Below, in pieces: positions 11,285 through 24,264 of a DNA stretch of 64,000 nt. The position numbers and the translations under genes were made by a program. Within the stretch, counting starts at the first letter, position 1. The number at the start of each line of letters is the position of its first letter. This stretch comes from Agrocybe praecox (lineage: Eukaryota > Basidiomycota > Agaricomycetes > Agaricales > Agrocybaceae), in the NCBI GenBank assembly GCA_964017145.1, contig OZ024846.1:3658001-3722000 (forward strand). The letters run 5' to 3'. Below the pieces are notes generated by a model, which was not told the origin of the DNA, searched no databases, and saw only the letters and a list, made by a program, of their open reading frames with translations.

Positions 11285-14200
11285 GTTATGCGGCAAGGAA
11301 GAGTTATCAGATGGTTAGATTGGGGGTATGAATGGTTGAACGATGAATTAAAGCATCGAAGATGACGAGAATTGATACCCCCTATTCTACTTCTACCCCA
11401 TGTTTCCGCACCACAACGACGCGTATACGCCTTCGTGTAATGCAATACTATCGTTGACCTTGCATGTCGCCTACTTCTTGTTCGAATTACAGACTCGCCT
11501 ACTCGATGTTTGATAACTTTCTCCGTCGCTATTACCGAATATTCTTTCCTTTCCCTCTCCCTCTGTTCTAATTCTCCCATCCGTTTATCGCTTATCGTTC
11601 GTTTACCCTTCTACCTCCACGCTGCCGCCGAACGCGGCCACTGACATTGTCATACTGATCCACCGTAACGACCCTACGATGTTCTTAGCGCGTTCCGCTT
11701 CCTCTTCTTGTGTGCCGCTATTCAACGTTCAACACTGCTATCCGCCCATATCACCATGAACGGCAGACGTGAGCAACACGCGAACACCACGAATGGTCTC
11801 TTCCCATCATTTTTTTCTTTTCCTCTCCGAAATATATCCCTCTTCGAAAGCGATATTGAACTCGCTGAGTTTATGGTTTGTCATATTTCTACATACATTC
11901 GTGACTCCCTCTGAATCGCTCTCTTTCCTATAAAACAACCCCCACATTCAGCGCTCACCTACCCTCTCTCCCTCTCTCCCTATTTTCTCCCTTCCTTTAC
12001 ACGGCGCCTTTCTCGGCGTCCACGTTTCATTTGAATTCATATTTCCTACTTCCATTCTTCTCATACTCACATCCCCCTTATTCCTACTTCTCTCATCGTC
12101 ACTTCACACTTACTTAGTTTAGCTATTCTGCATGAGTAAGCTCGTGGGATGTTCACGCGATGCAATACGACGCTTTTCTCTTGTCTTCTCTTGTCTTCTC
12201 TCCTCTAGCTCGTAGTTCAAACTTCAAACTTCCACTTTTTATGTACGTAGTACGACTCACATGGCTAGTCTTCACTTATCCTCGACTGCGATTGGGACCT
12301 CGACAGCCTGGCCTCTTCGACTCTCGCTCGGACATCGAATATGGACAACTATCACAATGTCAGTGCACGATGACCCAACCCTTTTTCCTGATGCCAGACT
12401 CCCAATTCAGAATTCACATGGATGACCTACAATTGAACTTCGAATATTGAGCGTTCGAACGTTGAACGTTGACGTTGAACCCCTGCGGTGGTGGTATTTC
12501 GTATTTCACAACCTCGTCCATCTCGTCATCTCCTTCTCCTTTCTATGAGGAGTTGGACTAATCAGAGCCGAGTTTCAAGCTCGTCACTGGCTCACCCCAC
12601 GTCTTCCTTATTTTTATCCTCAATATCCCCAGCCTTACCTTCTCTCTCCGGCTTTTAGTAGCAGTTAACCGCGTCTCCTTTCCTCCAGTGGGTTTGGTAC
12701 CCCAGTTTGATCTTCAGAGAACCCACAGCGTCGTCTCTGGAACGTTAACTCTCTAATAGCAACGCCAATGCTTAACGTTGGACACTCCAACTTATTGATT
12801 TCGCCCCTTGCTATTTGTTTTTATCCTTTACAAATATTACCTAGTGCTCCAAACATCAGTGGAGGCTGTCCGCGTCTGATGTATAAATAGTTTAAATTGG
12901 TCCATTATTCCATGTATGATTCTCTTAGAATTCAGGAGTTTTCAACACGGTACTAATCAAACGAAATAGAGGTGAAATTGTCAATTTGAATGGAGACCGA
13001 GAGAGGCATGACCTCCGAGTCAGGGTACCGCAATGTCGCTGGTAGACTATCCGAGTCTCATAGAAGATTTGGAGCCATGTATACTCGGGGTTCGCGGTCA
13101 AATGTAGACGCAAGTAGTATAAATGCACAAAGAAGGAAGAAAGTAATTAACACCGAGACCAAGGATTAGTTGACGAAGGAAAGTTGAGCAGCAGCCTTTT
13201 CGGCGTCGGTGTTGATAAATTTAGAACATAAACTCCGACATCCCCGATACGAATCCGACAGGAGGCGGCACGCCAACGGTTCTGGCCCTGATTGACCTAT
13301 ATTTGGTTGTCAAGGGTTTGCTTTCCGGTTCAAGCAGTTCGCCCTCCCCCGCTTCTCTCTCTCTTCTTTTCCTATCCGGCATCTCCATTGCACTCATGTC
13401 AATGCTCCTCTCCCACCGGCCCGAGTTTCAACATCCCAGAACCTCCAAGAAAAACAACTACCCGCGGACTTATTTACGTTAAATTATGCTCCCGCTTGTC
13501 CCTCAGGCCTCATTAATCATTGTTCATCGCGAGTCTGACGCCTGCCATTTATTTTGGTACGACAAGTATGTTTTATTCGTCATCGAGTTGTCGAGTTCAT
13601 CGGAGGCTGCGGTTCAAGAATTTGCCGCATTGGATACACGCTTTGGAACCAGGAAGGGTGGGCGGTGTTCTGTCCTAGGGCGATTTACCGTGTTTAGGAG
13701 GTTTGGGGGGAGGAATAGTTCATCGACCCATCTATGCTGGATGTTTGGGTCGGCACCTTCAAATTGAACGCTATGTATATGTTTATCAGCACCACCAATC
13801 AAAAGCATCAATGTTACCATGGCCCTCTTCCCATTCTTCCCAGCGATAACAAGTTGCGTGACAATACAACCTTTCTATCTGTCCCTATTCTCCTGCTCGT
13901 TGCCACCACCTTCACTGATGGTCTCATCACTTTCCATGTCGCTTTCGCCCCTTCTCATAGCCCACTTTGAGGTTCGACTCTTGAACCTCTGTCTCCAACA
14001 TCACATTCAGGTCGAATATGGACGCCTACGTTGATATGCCCTCTTCCCTGGCTCCATCTCTCGTACGCACTAGTATCAAAATATAATTACTATCATCACC
14101 GCCAGGAGCGTGAACACCGTGCACGCCAGCACTCTTCCACCCACACCTTTCGAACATCAATTACGCCTGCTGCTCCCAGCCATGTAAACGTTTAAATTTT

Positions 14201-14394
14201 GGACCCATGCCGCGGGTGTTCTGACAGTGTTTCGGCCAGGCGCGCTTTATTAGGCTGCGTAGGCGAAGTTTGGTCTCTTGGCCTCCATTCCTCCTCTTGC
14301 CGCCATAGCTCACGACCTTCACCTCCATCCATGTCTGTTTTCTCATTCAACGTTGATTCTATCTGTTTTCTACCTTTTTTACGATTGCAATTTA
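11285..14394. other. long spacer between permease relic B2 and the 3' flank of NACHT gene 2
   Basis: No intact gene recognised. Contains a dispersed-motif copy (13208-13330), a run of GTTGAACGTTGACGTTGAAC-like repeats near 12455-12480 that matches those at 2458-2490 and 42340-42415, and a low-quality permease C-terminal scrap near 14210-14275. Short ORFs are not conserved between spacers. Confidence 0.45.
13208..13330. repeat. dispersed ~110-bp spacer motif, copy 2
   Basis: GTTGATAAATTTAGAACATAA, ATCCGACAGGAGGCGGCACG, a CTATATTTGGTTG core and AAGGGTTTGCTTTC follow in the same order as in the copies at 2318 and 17848. Confidence 0.6.
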
Positions 14395-14946
14395 TCTATG
14401 ACTTAGACCTTATGCTTGACTGTCATTTCGACATCGACATCGACTCTCGCTTGGAGGTATATTACTGCCAGTGCCAGTACATGATGGATACTGGTTTTTT
14501 GTTCTCCCTTCCTCGATGACGCACGTCGCTGACCTTTGAATGTATTTTATTTCGAATATAACACCCATCAACGAGCGATAGCGTCGATGAGTGGTCATTT
14601 AATTTCATAATTGTCCTCCTTTTGACTTGTAACTTCTACATTCTGACACCAAAGGTGAGCAATCTTGTACTGCGCGTGACTCAGAAATTTGGCCTTCGAA
14701 GTTCGAGTCCTCAATCTTGATTTACTGCTACACATACAATTTATGTCCATATACAATTACATATCTTAATTGGTGTAGGGTGATTGTGTTTTATTCCGGT
14801 GTTTTATTGCTTGTCATTCCTCCAAGTGAGATATATTGGAGTTTTCTACGTTTTACGCGTACATACATGTTCTATATCATGGGAGCCAAATATTGTCGGG
14901 GTAGAAGTGCAGCATCCGGCGACTAGGTTGACGTCTAAATACGTTT
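14395..14946. repeat. conserved 3' flank of the NACHT genes, copy before gene 2
   Basis: Shared in order with 44150-44838, and in part with 21050-21460, 28980-29162 and 36600-36800. It includes TGCCAGTGCCAGTACATGATG, TTCGAATATAACACCCATC, a CTTCGAAGTTCGAGTCC stretch and, near the gene end, GTCGGGGTAGAAGTGCAGCAT. It marks the boundary common to the duplicated units. No gene is proposed. Confidence 0.6.
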
Positions 14947-17464
14947 TCAGTGTCTGCTTGTTTCCGAAGGTTTTATCATACGTACTTGGGTCCATGTGGA
15001 AAACCGTTGCAGGTATTTCTTCATCTCTTGGCGTACGAGGGCGATGCGGATTGGAAATCTGTCCGCATTTCTCTCTGTCAGAAATGTTTCCTCTTCGCAT
15101 AGCCGAATGAGTGGCTCAGAAAACCCAGATCGAGGAAGGAAGAAGATTACATAACCGAGCATCAGAAACGAATCGCATTCTGAGACGAGATACTCTATTC
15201 CCCATTGTCCCATATCAATGGTAAGTCTGTTCAACATTTCATCTTCGCTTGTCGTGCTGTAACAAAATTCAAGGTTTTCTGCGCAATATAAAACTGCCCT
15301 GGCGTATGTTGAAGGACCTATATGGTAGCTGTCTGATCGGTCTGAGTGTTGTAAAAAGCGCACAAAATACCGCAAATAGTGAACTTCGCCGTCATCGAGC
15401 GCGAAGGATTCGCAGACATGGAGGACATCACGATAAGATTCTATGAGGATATTGGGTACGGGTTCGGCGTCGGAGAAATGCGGTACACATATGTCATCCC
15501 CCAGGTGACAGGCAACACATAAGAGCAGGAACCCTAAGTCGTCCTCGTAATAGTGCGGGATCTCATTCAAAAAGAGCTGTTCAATATATTCTTGATGCTT
15601 TCTCTCTATTACGGCCCAGCGGTCATCCAAAGGGGCCTGCGCGGAATATTGAAAATATTAACATTAAATGAAGAATTTTCCTTACCAAGCGTGCACACAA
15701 TGGAAGCCAGTCCCAAAATACAAATTTTCGCAAGTTTCTCTGTTCTGGCTCAATAACCCCAGTCTTCTTGTGCTCTTCTATTTCATCCAATATAGGGTCA
15801 AGAAATAAAAGCTTCTCAGCGCTATGGATTAGTGAAGTTGAGCTCTGGCAAAGTGGAACATGTTTGATAATGAAGTCCAAAAAGGTGTAAAAATCACGGT
15901 GCCGGTGATCTGGGAGAATTTAGTTTGAGATGTTCAGTGATTTCTGGCAACACTTACCTTTGATCACATATTGAAGTATATTTGCAATATGCTCTGATCT
16001 GTAGGTATCAATGTCAAGGAAATAGTCCTTAGACCTCACAGGGTCGAGGAGGAAGTCGTGAAGTGATTTGTGTAGGATTTTCACAGTCTCCACGTCCCTG
16101 TCCAACTTCGTAGAGACAACCTTCTCGATAGAAATAATGGCACGTAGATCACAAACCAAAATCTCGAGCTCCCCTGGTTCCAACGACATAAATGAAGATA
16201 TGTCGAAAACACGGCCAATGTCACTGTTGTACACGCAATGTGTGATGATACTAAGCAAATATTTTACGTGTTCTGTATCAGCGGCGGAGTTGAGGATCAT
16301 TGTATATAGCGCATCCAGCTGCGCAAAGGGTAGGTCACATTTCGCCGGTCGTAGATTATTCACCACATCGAGCCGGTGATCGGGTCGATGCCTTGTGGAT
16401 TGGCAATAGCGAAATACTGTCGCAGCATAAATGAATTGGCCGGACGACTTTCTGACAATTTCTTCCACAATGCGGTTGGATGGCCAAGAAGCAGGAATTA
16501 GAGATTTGAATGGATGGTTCGCCTTGATTTGCTCAAAACTGTCTCTGAGAAACAGGCGAATGTCGTCGTCGGGATGGAATGTGTCGTCAAGGTAAAGTCG
16601 TGAAAAGATCCCTTCCATTTCGTTCGACCTAAATGCTAGGTTGATTTCATGTTCAGGACGACTGGCGATGAGGAACAGAATGGGTAGGCCGAGTTTTCGA
16701 ATTGGCTTTGCTATCATATTTAAAATCCTGGCCTGCATAGACCTGTCACCACATTCGTCGAGACCGTCTATGACAATGACCCGCCAGAAGCCCCAAAGCG
16801 ACGGATCTCCTGAATAGAAGACATTGTAAAGCGGCTTGATCACCAGCTGTCTGAACTGATGTTCCAGTCCCTTCGTCAGAATTAATGGATCCGCATCAAT
16901 TACGGAGAGTATTTTGCGTTGAGTGGCAGGGATTGCTTGATAAATCTGGTACGCAATCGATGCGACGAATGCGCCTGCGTGGTTCCTCGTTCCATCGGAC
17001 CTCCAAAAGATAAAAGTCGCGAGTACTAGCTCGTTGAGAAGACACATCTCAATAAATGATTGCGTGATGGCCGATTTTCCTGCTCCTGCTGCGCCGGTGA
17101 GCCACATAATGTATTTGTCCCAGGTGTCCCTGTCACAACGTCGCGCCCAGTTCATTATTCTCCTCAACACAGCAACTCGCGTGTTTGGGTGGCATTTAGG
17201 ACGGTCAAAGTGGGCGTTAGAATCGTGAAATGCATTAGGTGCTGTAGCCTCCCTCAGGATGTCAAATGATGCTACAAGTCATCAGATCAACATGATAATA
17301 GAATGTATCTTTGATTTCTAGCACTCACATTTTCGTCCGTCACCTGTCACATTGGGCTGAGTAACTTGCTGATTAACCTGCTGAGTAAATATCCCTCCGG
17401 CCACGACAATGCTGTGGGCAGAGATAAGCGAAGGGTGCGTCATTGGAAGTTGATTCTGTGCCAT
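14947..17464 (-). CDS. NACHT-domain NTPase (NLR-like) 2
   Basis: Exons 17464-17329, 17271-15958, 15909-15686 and 15636-14947 give 787 aa with no internal stop. The GTGAGT/GTAAGT/GTAAGG donors and the exon phases (1, 1, 0) are identical to genes 3, 5 and 6. The N-terminus has SIVVAGGIFTQ. Walker A GAAGAGKS is at about residues 105-112, Walker B VIVIDGLDECG and LIASRPEH follow. Exon 3 holds LCQSSTSLIHSAEK and LRKFVFWDWLPLCARL. The C-terminal exon has IPHYYEDD, LLLCVACHLGDDICVP, LQHSDRSDSYHIGPSTYARA and LGYVIFFLPRSGFSEPLIR. The role is inferred from the NACHT/STAND family: a nucleotide-controlled switch, probably cytosolic. No C-terminal repeat domain for ligand sensing is recognisable. Start chosen as the first ATG that aligns with the paralogues; a TATA-like element lies about 150 bp upstream. 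Confidence 0.88.
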
Positions 17465-17611
17465 GATCCCTATCGTGAAAGGCGGGAAAGTCCACAAACA
17501 CGCGCAAAACAGTCGGATTCTAGATGTTCAATGAAGAGGAAAGGAAAGGAGGAGCCGTGACCACCGCATTGCAAAAACACCGCGGCAAGATATATAGATA
17601 CCATGCGGAGG

Positions 17612-17621
17612 ATATATATAT
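17612..17621 (-). promoter_or_regulatory. TATA-like element of NACHT gene 2
   Basis: ATATATATAT in the context GGATATATATATCTGCACTGCC, about 150 bp upstream of the start codon at 17464. The same context is found at similar distance upstream of genes 3 and 6. Confidence 0.5.
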
Positions 17622-17847
17622 CTGCACTGCCAAAATGTTCACAGCTATGTGAGTAGTTTTAATTAAGAACCCGGCGCTCTTGTACAGCCGCGTGACGTTA
17701 TTATTACGTTCAAAATTGGTAACTTTACCTTTCCTTCTAAAAGAAACATACACACTGGGTTCAGCTCCATAACGCTATGCTTGGCGTAATTACAGAGAGT
17801 GCCCTAGAGACGCCAAGAAAGAAACATTTTAGCGCACGATGTTAGTG

Positions 17848-17950
17848 CTGATAAATTTAGAAGATCAAACTCCGACAGGAGACGGCACGAAGTCGGCCAT
17901 CGGAGGTTTATGATTTTATCTAAATTTGGTCTTTAGGGGGTTCGCTTTCT
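17848..17950. repeat. dispersed ~110-bp spacer motif, copy 3
   Basis: GCTGATAAATTTAGAAGATC, AACTCCGACAGGAGACGGCA, CGGCCATCGGAGGTTTATG and TTTAGGGGGTTCGCTTTC in the same order as the other copies. Confidence 0.65.
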
Positions 17951-18239
17951 TCTTCCCCTCGACATTCAATTCCCTCTCATTACTCTAGCTATGTACTCAT
18001 CGAGACTAATTTATTTCTCACCATACAAGTATATACTGGCTTTCTATTTATGCACAAATCCAAGGTTCTCCATGCGTTCAGTATTTCAATGACCGACTTG
18101 TGAGTTGGTTATTTTATTCTTCGCTTCCTTTCGATTTCACCTTCTTCCTTTCTTGTGTCGAGGCAAGATTGCTGATTAAACTCGTGCACACAGTCTATCC
18201 TGTCCTAAATCGAACATACACCCTACTGAATCATCAACC

Positions 18240-19735
18240 ATATCCTCCTCAACAGACTCCCTAACGAACGAAAATGTCTGACTCACGCCGCCCCTGTCAC
18301 GCACAAGTCCAAGGGCGCGCACTTCACCAATGAGAAAGATCTGTACGAGTACGACGCGCATGTCGTACGTGCAGATGGGGATGACGAGGGTGGGCGTACA
18401 CTGGAGAGAAGCTACCCACTTTCGTCCCTTCTTCCTCTCCCCATTTCCCTTTACCTACTCCTCCTTCCCCGTCCCATAAACCGAAACATCGACCACCTCA
18501 CATAACCACCACAACACACAATTTCCTCACCTCACGGACGAAAAATCCTCTGCACACGCCACCTCGCTCATAAACAAATTGAAAACACTGTATCACACCG
18601 GGGAGAAGGATCTGGAAGCCAAACAAGTCTACGCAGATGGGTGCGATGCTTACGACGCGGATGTTGTACATGCAGATGGAGATGTCAAAGGAGGACGCAG
18701 GTTTAGGGCGTTCTTTCATATGATTATTGGGACTGAGTGAGTTTTCCTCGCTTTTTTCGTGTGTTTTCGTGGTTTTCTCGTGTTTTGTGCGTCGGTTTTG
18801 GATGGAAGTCGGCGACGATGTTGGATGCCCTCGGTGGTCCGTGGTGTTTGACGACGTCCTCGAAGTCAGCTCCAATTATGACGTCGCCCGTCGGCGTCCT
18901 ATTTGTTGCCAACTTTGATTTACCCCTTCTTTCTCATTTCCTTGTATGATGCTAACCACCCTTCCCTTGCAGTTTGTTCTCAAAATAAGCGGCAGCGTCG
19001 GTTTATCGCTGTACATTTCCCTCTCCTACCATCTTTTCTACCCACTAACCTCCCTTTCAATCAGCTTCATGTGGCTCGTCGGCGCCATAATCGCCGCATG
19101 CAAGTCTGTATGAACTACCTTTCCCGCTAGTTCTATCCCTGTACGACCCACTTTCTCCCCTCTCATCCTTCCTCCTCACTCCACTAACCTCCTCCCAGCT
19201 TCATGTGCGCCATAATCCTATGGGGAGTGCGCGTTCGTTTTCCTTGTTTGCCACTTATATGATGTGAGTTATGGGGTTTTTGGATTTCTCCTTTATCTTT
19301 TTACGTTTCTTTTTTTTTTACTCGTCTTCTGGTCGACGTTCGCTGATCATGCAGACGTGTACTAGTAGCTTATTTGGTCGTACATCGGCTTCTTCTATGT
19401 CGATTATGCGCTCGCTGTGGTGAAGAACCCGAAGCGTATAGTTTGTATTGCGGGTCCTCTGGCTATTGCCGCTGTGACAATGTCAGTAGAATCGGACGTT
19501 CCCCGGTCGGCCCCTCTCTTTTTTGGCTAGCCTTGGGGTAGCGGCGTTCTTTGATGCCACTGATATCTTCTCTTCGTCGTCCCCTTCCTGACACCCCCGG
19601 AGGGCTGAACCGTATGTAATCCTTCTGCATTGGACAGATGCGGTTAGGGAATGGGCAGTGTATGGGCTCGGAGTGGTTCAATGGGCCGCGTTTGGGCGGA
19701 AGGATATATGATTGGAGTACACCTTCACCGATTCA
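18240..19735 (+). pseudogene. MUP1-like amino-acid permease relic C (two N-termini)
   Basis: First copy: 18280-18410 has THKSKGAHFTNEKDLYEYDA followed by HVVRADGDDEGGRTLERS. Second copy: 18595-18735 has GEKDLEAKQVYADGCDAYDA, DVVHADGDVKGGRRF and MIIGTE next to GTGAGT, an intron sharing the GATGCCCTCGGTGGTCCG block, then an exon after TTGCAG with FVLKISGSVGLSLYIS at about 18971-19020 and FMWLVGAIIAA near 19066-19100. At 19395-19480 YVDYALAVVKNPKRIVCIAG and PLAIAAVTM represent a later membrane exon. Exon order is kept, but large parts are missing and frames differ. The family is recognised from the N-terminal IIGTG and the NYALxEVKNPxRTVR helix start. Confidence 0.7.
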
Positions 19736-21329
19736 TCGCCATCCGCTATCGGTCATCATCCATCTATCAAAGTATCGACAATACCACCCCTCCTCCTTTA
19801 TTTTCTTGTTGTGTTATATAATCCTTTAACGTTATAACCCTCACATCCCTAACCCACGTCTTCGTAATGACACGCCTATGTCCTCGATAATATATTCCCT
19901 ACTCATATCCTCCCGTCGCCTATCCGCTTTCCATCGCTACTTAGTCATACATACTCTTGCTTTTTTCTGCATAACTAGGAGAAGTCTTGGAACATAAGTT
20001 ATGCAATGCGCTACGTCTCGCTTCTCGTCGTCTTTTTTCTTCTTTTTTTCTTTCCCCTTCAGTTCATTCTTCAAATTTCATATTTTCACCCCCATATCCA
20101 CAGCACGACGCGCCGCAATTGATTTAGTAACTTTATCCTTTATCCTCAATAAATTCATCACAGTTGCGCTCATAACAATCTTTCCCTTGTTTTTCTCATC
20201 AACACTCCACCTCTACGTTGAATGCGGACGCGGACGTTGGTATACCGATACGCCTACGTTCCTCTTCGTGCCTGCGGCTTTAGTTTTCTTACTTATCGAC
20301 ACCACCACCATCACCACCGAAGGAAACAGAGCTTTCTCAGCTCATACGTCTACGCATTTCCACCATCCTCGTTGGACCTTTCAAACCCACTCACGGAGTC
20401 GTATACGACCGTCCTCCCGTCCTCGTTGGAACTCGGCGCGCTTCCCTTCCTCCTCGTCGGTATCTTAATCTTGTGGCATCCCTATCTCTCCTTTCCCTCG
20501 GTCCTCCCGTCCACTCAGACTCTCGCACTTACATTGAAGGCGAATTATGGCCTATATATCACTTGAATGACACCTTTTGCGCCTACCTCTCATTCTCGCC
20601 CGTTTCTCGTTAAAACCACCATCACTCCGAACATCGTAGAGGACCAGGCTTTCATCGTCGGCATCCTCACTCTCGCCTAATCAACACGCTTCTCACTCTC
20701 TTCTTCCATCCAGCTTATCAACCATCCTCATCTTCCATCGTGTTTCTTTAATGATAACCAGACCTATTCACACTGACACGATTCTCCAAGTTGGCCCTTA
20801 TCGTCGTCTCATCGCCTCTATACTTTTCCTGTAGCCCTGCGCTCGTCGAGCCTCGACGTCAGACCTACGGTTTATATGCTCACATTCAAGTCGAACGTTG
20901 ACGTGTGCGTTGGCATATCCTGCTAATTGGACTAATTCGTTTTTTTCTTTCCAAACGCTACTCTCTCTGGATAATCGATGGTACATTTAATAATATCATC
21001 TAGTCAAGTTCAATTCGTTCTTGGCCTAATCCAAGCGCTGAGCTTTGTTTCACTTGGTGTAATTCAGAAAGGTTCGAGGCCCGTTCGATCATAGGCTATT
21101 CCTACACATACAAGTAAACTCACGCCCAAATACCTATACATATCTTAATTGACATAGAGGGATTCTGTTGTCTTTCTCTATGTATTTTTCATTACTTGCC
21201 ATTCCTCCTCCGTTCTCTTTCATGCTGTCATTTCTTTCGCCTTTCTTTGATATTAATTCGAAGCTATATTTCGAGTGGATGGATGTATTGGCGCTCTCTC
21301 CGTTGTATGACTGAATAAATATTTCATAT
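19736..21329. other. spacer between permease relic C and the 3' flank of NACHT gene 3
   Basis: No gene recognised. Pyrimidine-rich up to about 20700; the last 300 bp share words (GGTTCGAGGCCCGTTCGATC, CTATTCCTACACATAC) with the equivalent position before genes 2 and 6. Confidence 0.45.
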
Positions 21330-21460
21330 CATGGGAGCTAATCTCGTCGGAGTCGAAGGGCAAACTATGTTGAAGTCTAATTCTGTGTCTGCTTATTTCC
21401 AAAGATTTTATTGTACGTACATGGGTCTATATAGAAAACTATACCTGTTTCTCTGCTCTA
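21330..21460. repeat. conserved 3' flank of the NACHT genes, copy before gene 3
   Basis: ATCTCGTCGGAGTCGAAGGGC, then TATTTCCAAAGATTTTATTG and CGTACATGGGTC, in the same order as 14880-14990, 29020-29160 and 44670-44820. Confidence 0.55.
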
Positions 21461-23954
21461 TCACTGCGAACTTCCTGGCGCGCTGCCAGTTCGCACTCGC
21501 TCCAAGTATTTCCTCATCTCTTGTCGTACGCGAGCCGTGCGGATAGGAAATGTGGTAGTCAGCTTCACGCTGAGGAAGGTTTGCTGTTGACAGTGTTGAA
21601 TGAGTGGTTTAGAAAATTCAGCTCGAGGAAGGAAGAAGATCATGTAACCAAGGTAAAGAAAGCATTGATACTCGCTGTAATATACGGGGAAGCATGGTTC
21701 ACTGCACTTGAAAGTCCATCTTCCATTTTGGAGGGTGAGGGCATCAAACATTTGATCTTCTTGCAATTCTGGCGAAAATATTTGTCCAAGCTCCTTTATA
21801 CAGCACAAGACCGACTTTGCGTAGGCATGAGGACCTATTGCATAACTGGCTGATTGGTCTGGGTGCTGTAGAACACGCATAAAATGCAGAAAATAATGTG
21901 CTTTTCCATCTTCGAGTGCAAAGGATTCAAATAGATGGAGCACATCATATTTTCTTATTGCGCCAACGGACTGTTGATCGGCAGAAAGGAATGGTATACA
22001 CATGTCATTCCCTAGGTGGCATGTGACACATAATAGCAGCATCCCGTGGTTGTGCTTGTAATAGTGGGGCAGCTGATACAAAAATAGCGGTTCAATATAT
22101 TCTTGATGCTGTTTTACTATTACGGCCCAGAGCTCATCCAAATGGGCCTGCAAGGAATAATAAGCATATTAACAACAAATAATTTGTTTTTTTGGTTACC
22201 ATGCGTGCACAGAATGGAAGCCAAAACCAAAATACGAATTTTCGGAGGTCCAAAGGAATAAAAGATCCATCATATTCCTTGTGTAATTCTATTTCTCTCA
22301 ATATAGGGTCGAGAAATAAAAAATTGTCGGCGATATTGATTAGTGAAGTCGAGCTCTGGCATAGCGGAAATTCCTTGGTAATGAAGTTCTTAAAGATGGC
22401 AATTCTATTGCTCCAGGGATCTGGGATAATTGAGTTTCAGATCTTCAACAATTTCTGAGAAGGCTGGCTCTTACCTTTGATCACAAATTGAATTATATTT
22501 GCAATATGCTTTGATCTGTAGGTATCAATGTTAAGGAAATAGTCTCCGGACCTCTCAGGGTCAAGAAGGAAGTCATGAAGTGAAGTATGTAGGGTCTTCA
22601 CAACACTTATGTCCCTCCACAGTAGCGGAGAGAGAACCTTCTCAATAGATACAAGGGCCCCTAGATCACAGACCAAAATTTCGAGCTCCCCCGGTCCCAA
22701 CGACATAAGTGAAGATATGTCGACTGCATTGTCATCGTCGAATACCCGATGTGAGATGATACTAAGCATATATAGAACGCGTTCTCGATCTGCAGCGGAA
22801 TCGAGAATCATCGTATATAGCGCGTCCAGTTGTGTAAAGGGTAAGTCGCCTTGAGCCGGCCGAAGTTTATTCACCACATCAAGCCGGTGATCGGGGCGAT
22901 GCCTAGTGTATTTGCAGTAGCGAAGTACTGTTGCAGCATAAATGAATTGCCCGGATGCTTTTCTGACAATTTCTTCCTGAATTGTATTGGATGGCCAGGA
23001 TCCGGGGATATAGGATTTAAATGGGTGGCTGGTCTTAATTTTTTCAAAGCCATCTGTGAGGAATCTGCGAATATCGTTGTCGGGATGGAATGTATCGTCC
23101 AGGTAAAGTCGCGAAAATAGCCCATCCATTTCGTTTGATCGAAATGTCAGACTTATCTCATGTTCAGGACGACTGGCGATGAGGAAGAGAATGGGTAGGT
23201 CAAATGTTCGAATTGAATTTGCTATCATTATTAAAATCCTGGTTTGCGTACCCCCCTCGCGACATTCGTCGAGCCCATCTATGAGAATGATCCGCAAAGA
23301 CGCCAGAGGTGATAGAGCTGCCGAATAGCAAGAATTCTGGAGTGGAATCATAACCAAGTGGGTAAACTGATGTTCCAACCCCTTCGTGAATATCAATGGG
23401 TCCGCGCCAATTGCGGAGAGTATCTCGCTTTTAGTGGCCGGGATTTTGTGAAGAATCTGGTACGCGATCGTTGCAACGAACGCGCCTGCATGGTTCCTCG
23501 TTCCATCCGATTTCCAAAAGATAAAAGTTGCGAGAACTAGATCATTGAGGAGACACATCTCGATGAACGTTTGTGTAATGGCTGATTTTCCCGCTCCTGC
23601 TGCGCCGGTGAGCCACATAATATATTTGTCCCATGTTTCCCTGTCGCAACGTTGGGCCCAGTTCATTATTTTTCTGAGGACAGTAATACGTGTATTCGGA
23701 TGGCATTTTGGACGGTCGAACTGGGCATTAGAGTCGTGAAATGTGTTTGGTGCCGTGGCCTCCTTCAGAATGTCGAATGACGCTACAAATAATCAGATCA
23801 CCATGGTAGGTGCACTGTGAATCTATGATGTATATCACTCACATTTTCTTCTATCGCCTGAAACATTATTCTGAGTAAACGTCCCTCCGGCCACGATAAT
23901 GTTATTGGCAGAGATAAGTGACTGATATGTGATTGGGCGTTGATTTTCTGACAT
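21461..23954 (-). CDS. NACHT-domain NTPase (NLR-like) 3
   Basis: Exons 23954-23843, 23782-22475, 22420-22200 and 22147-21461 give 775 aa, open throughout. The N-terminal exon encodes NIIVAGGTFTQ. Walker A GAAGAGKS is at about 97-104; Walker B reads LIDGLDECR and the sensor-like segment LIASRPEHEI. The linker exon carries PLCQSSTSLINIADNF and LDLRKFVFWFWLPFCARM. The C-terminal exon carries LPHYYKHNHGMLLLCVTCHL, LFESFALEDGKAHYF, LQHPDQSASYAIGPHAYAKS, LGYMIFFLPRAEFSKPL and RQEMRKYLERV. It is the same gene model, phases and domain order as gene 6, and the 500-bp 5' flank is also shared with gene 6. Function by family only: STAND NTPase switch. I do not know the ligand or the downstream partner. 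Confidence 0.88.
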
Positions 23955-24090
23955 CTCTTTTGTGAAAGGCGAGTCATAAAAGGACGAAAAAACTTGGATC
24001 CTGGATGTTTGCTGATGAGGGAAGAGAAGGAACAGTTCCAGCGACCGTAATTTAGCCCCTGGACCCAGATATACAAGCTATGCGGAGCCG

Positions 24091-24102
24091 ATATATATAT
24101 AT
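24091..24102 (-). promoter_or_regulatory. TATA-like element of NACHT gene 3
   Basis: A 12-bp AT alternation in the context CCGATATATATATATGCACTG, about 140 bp upstream of the start at 23954, aligned with the elements before genes 2 and 6. Confidence 0.5.
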
Positions 24103-24264
24103 GCACTGCCAAAATGTTCATAGCTATGTGAGTTGTTTTGATTGAGAACACAGCGTTCTGGAAATGCCGCGTGATGCGCTATTATTACATTCATAATTTA
24201 TAACCTCATTTTGCCTTTCAAAAAGCCGCACACAGGGCTCAGGTCCATACAAGAGGCAAGGTTT

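Noticed and set aside
14670..14720. Possible tRNA around GTTCGAGTCC
   Set aside because: Only a T-loop-like word is present; no paired acceptor stem or D-arm could be folded, and it recurs as part of the NACHT 3' flank repeat.
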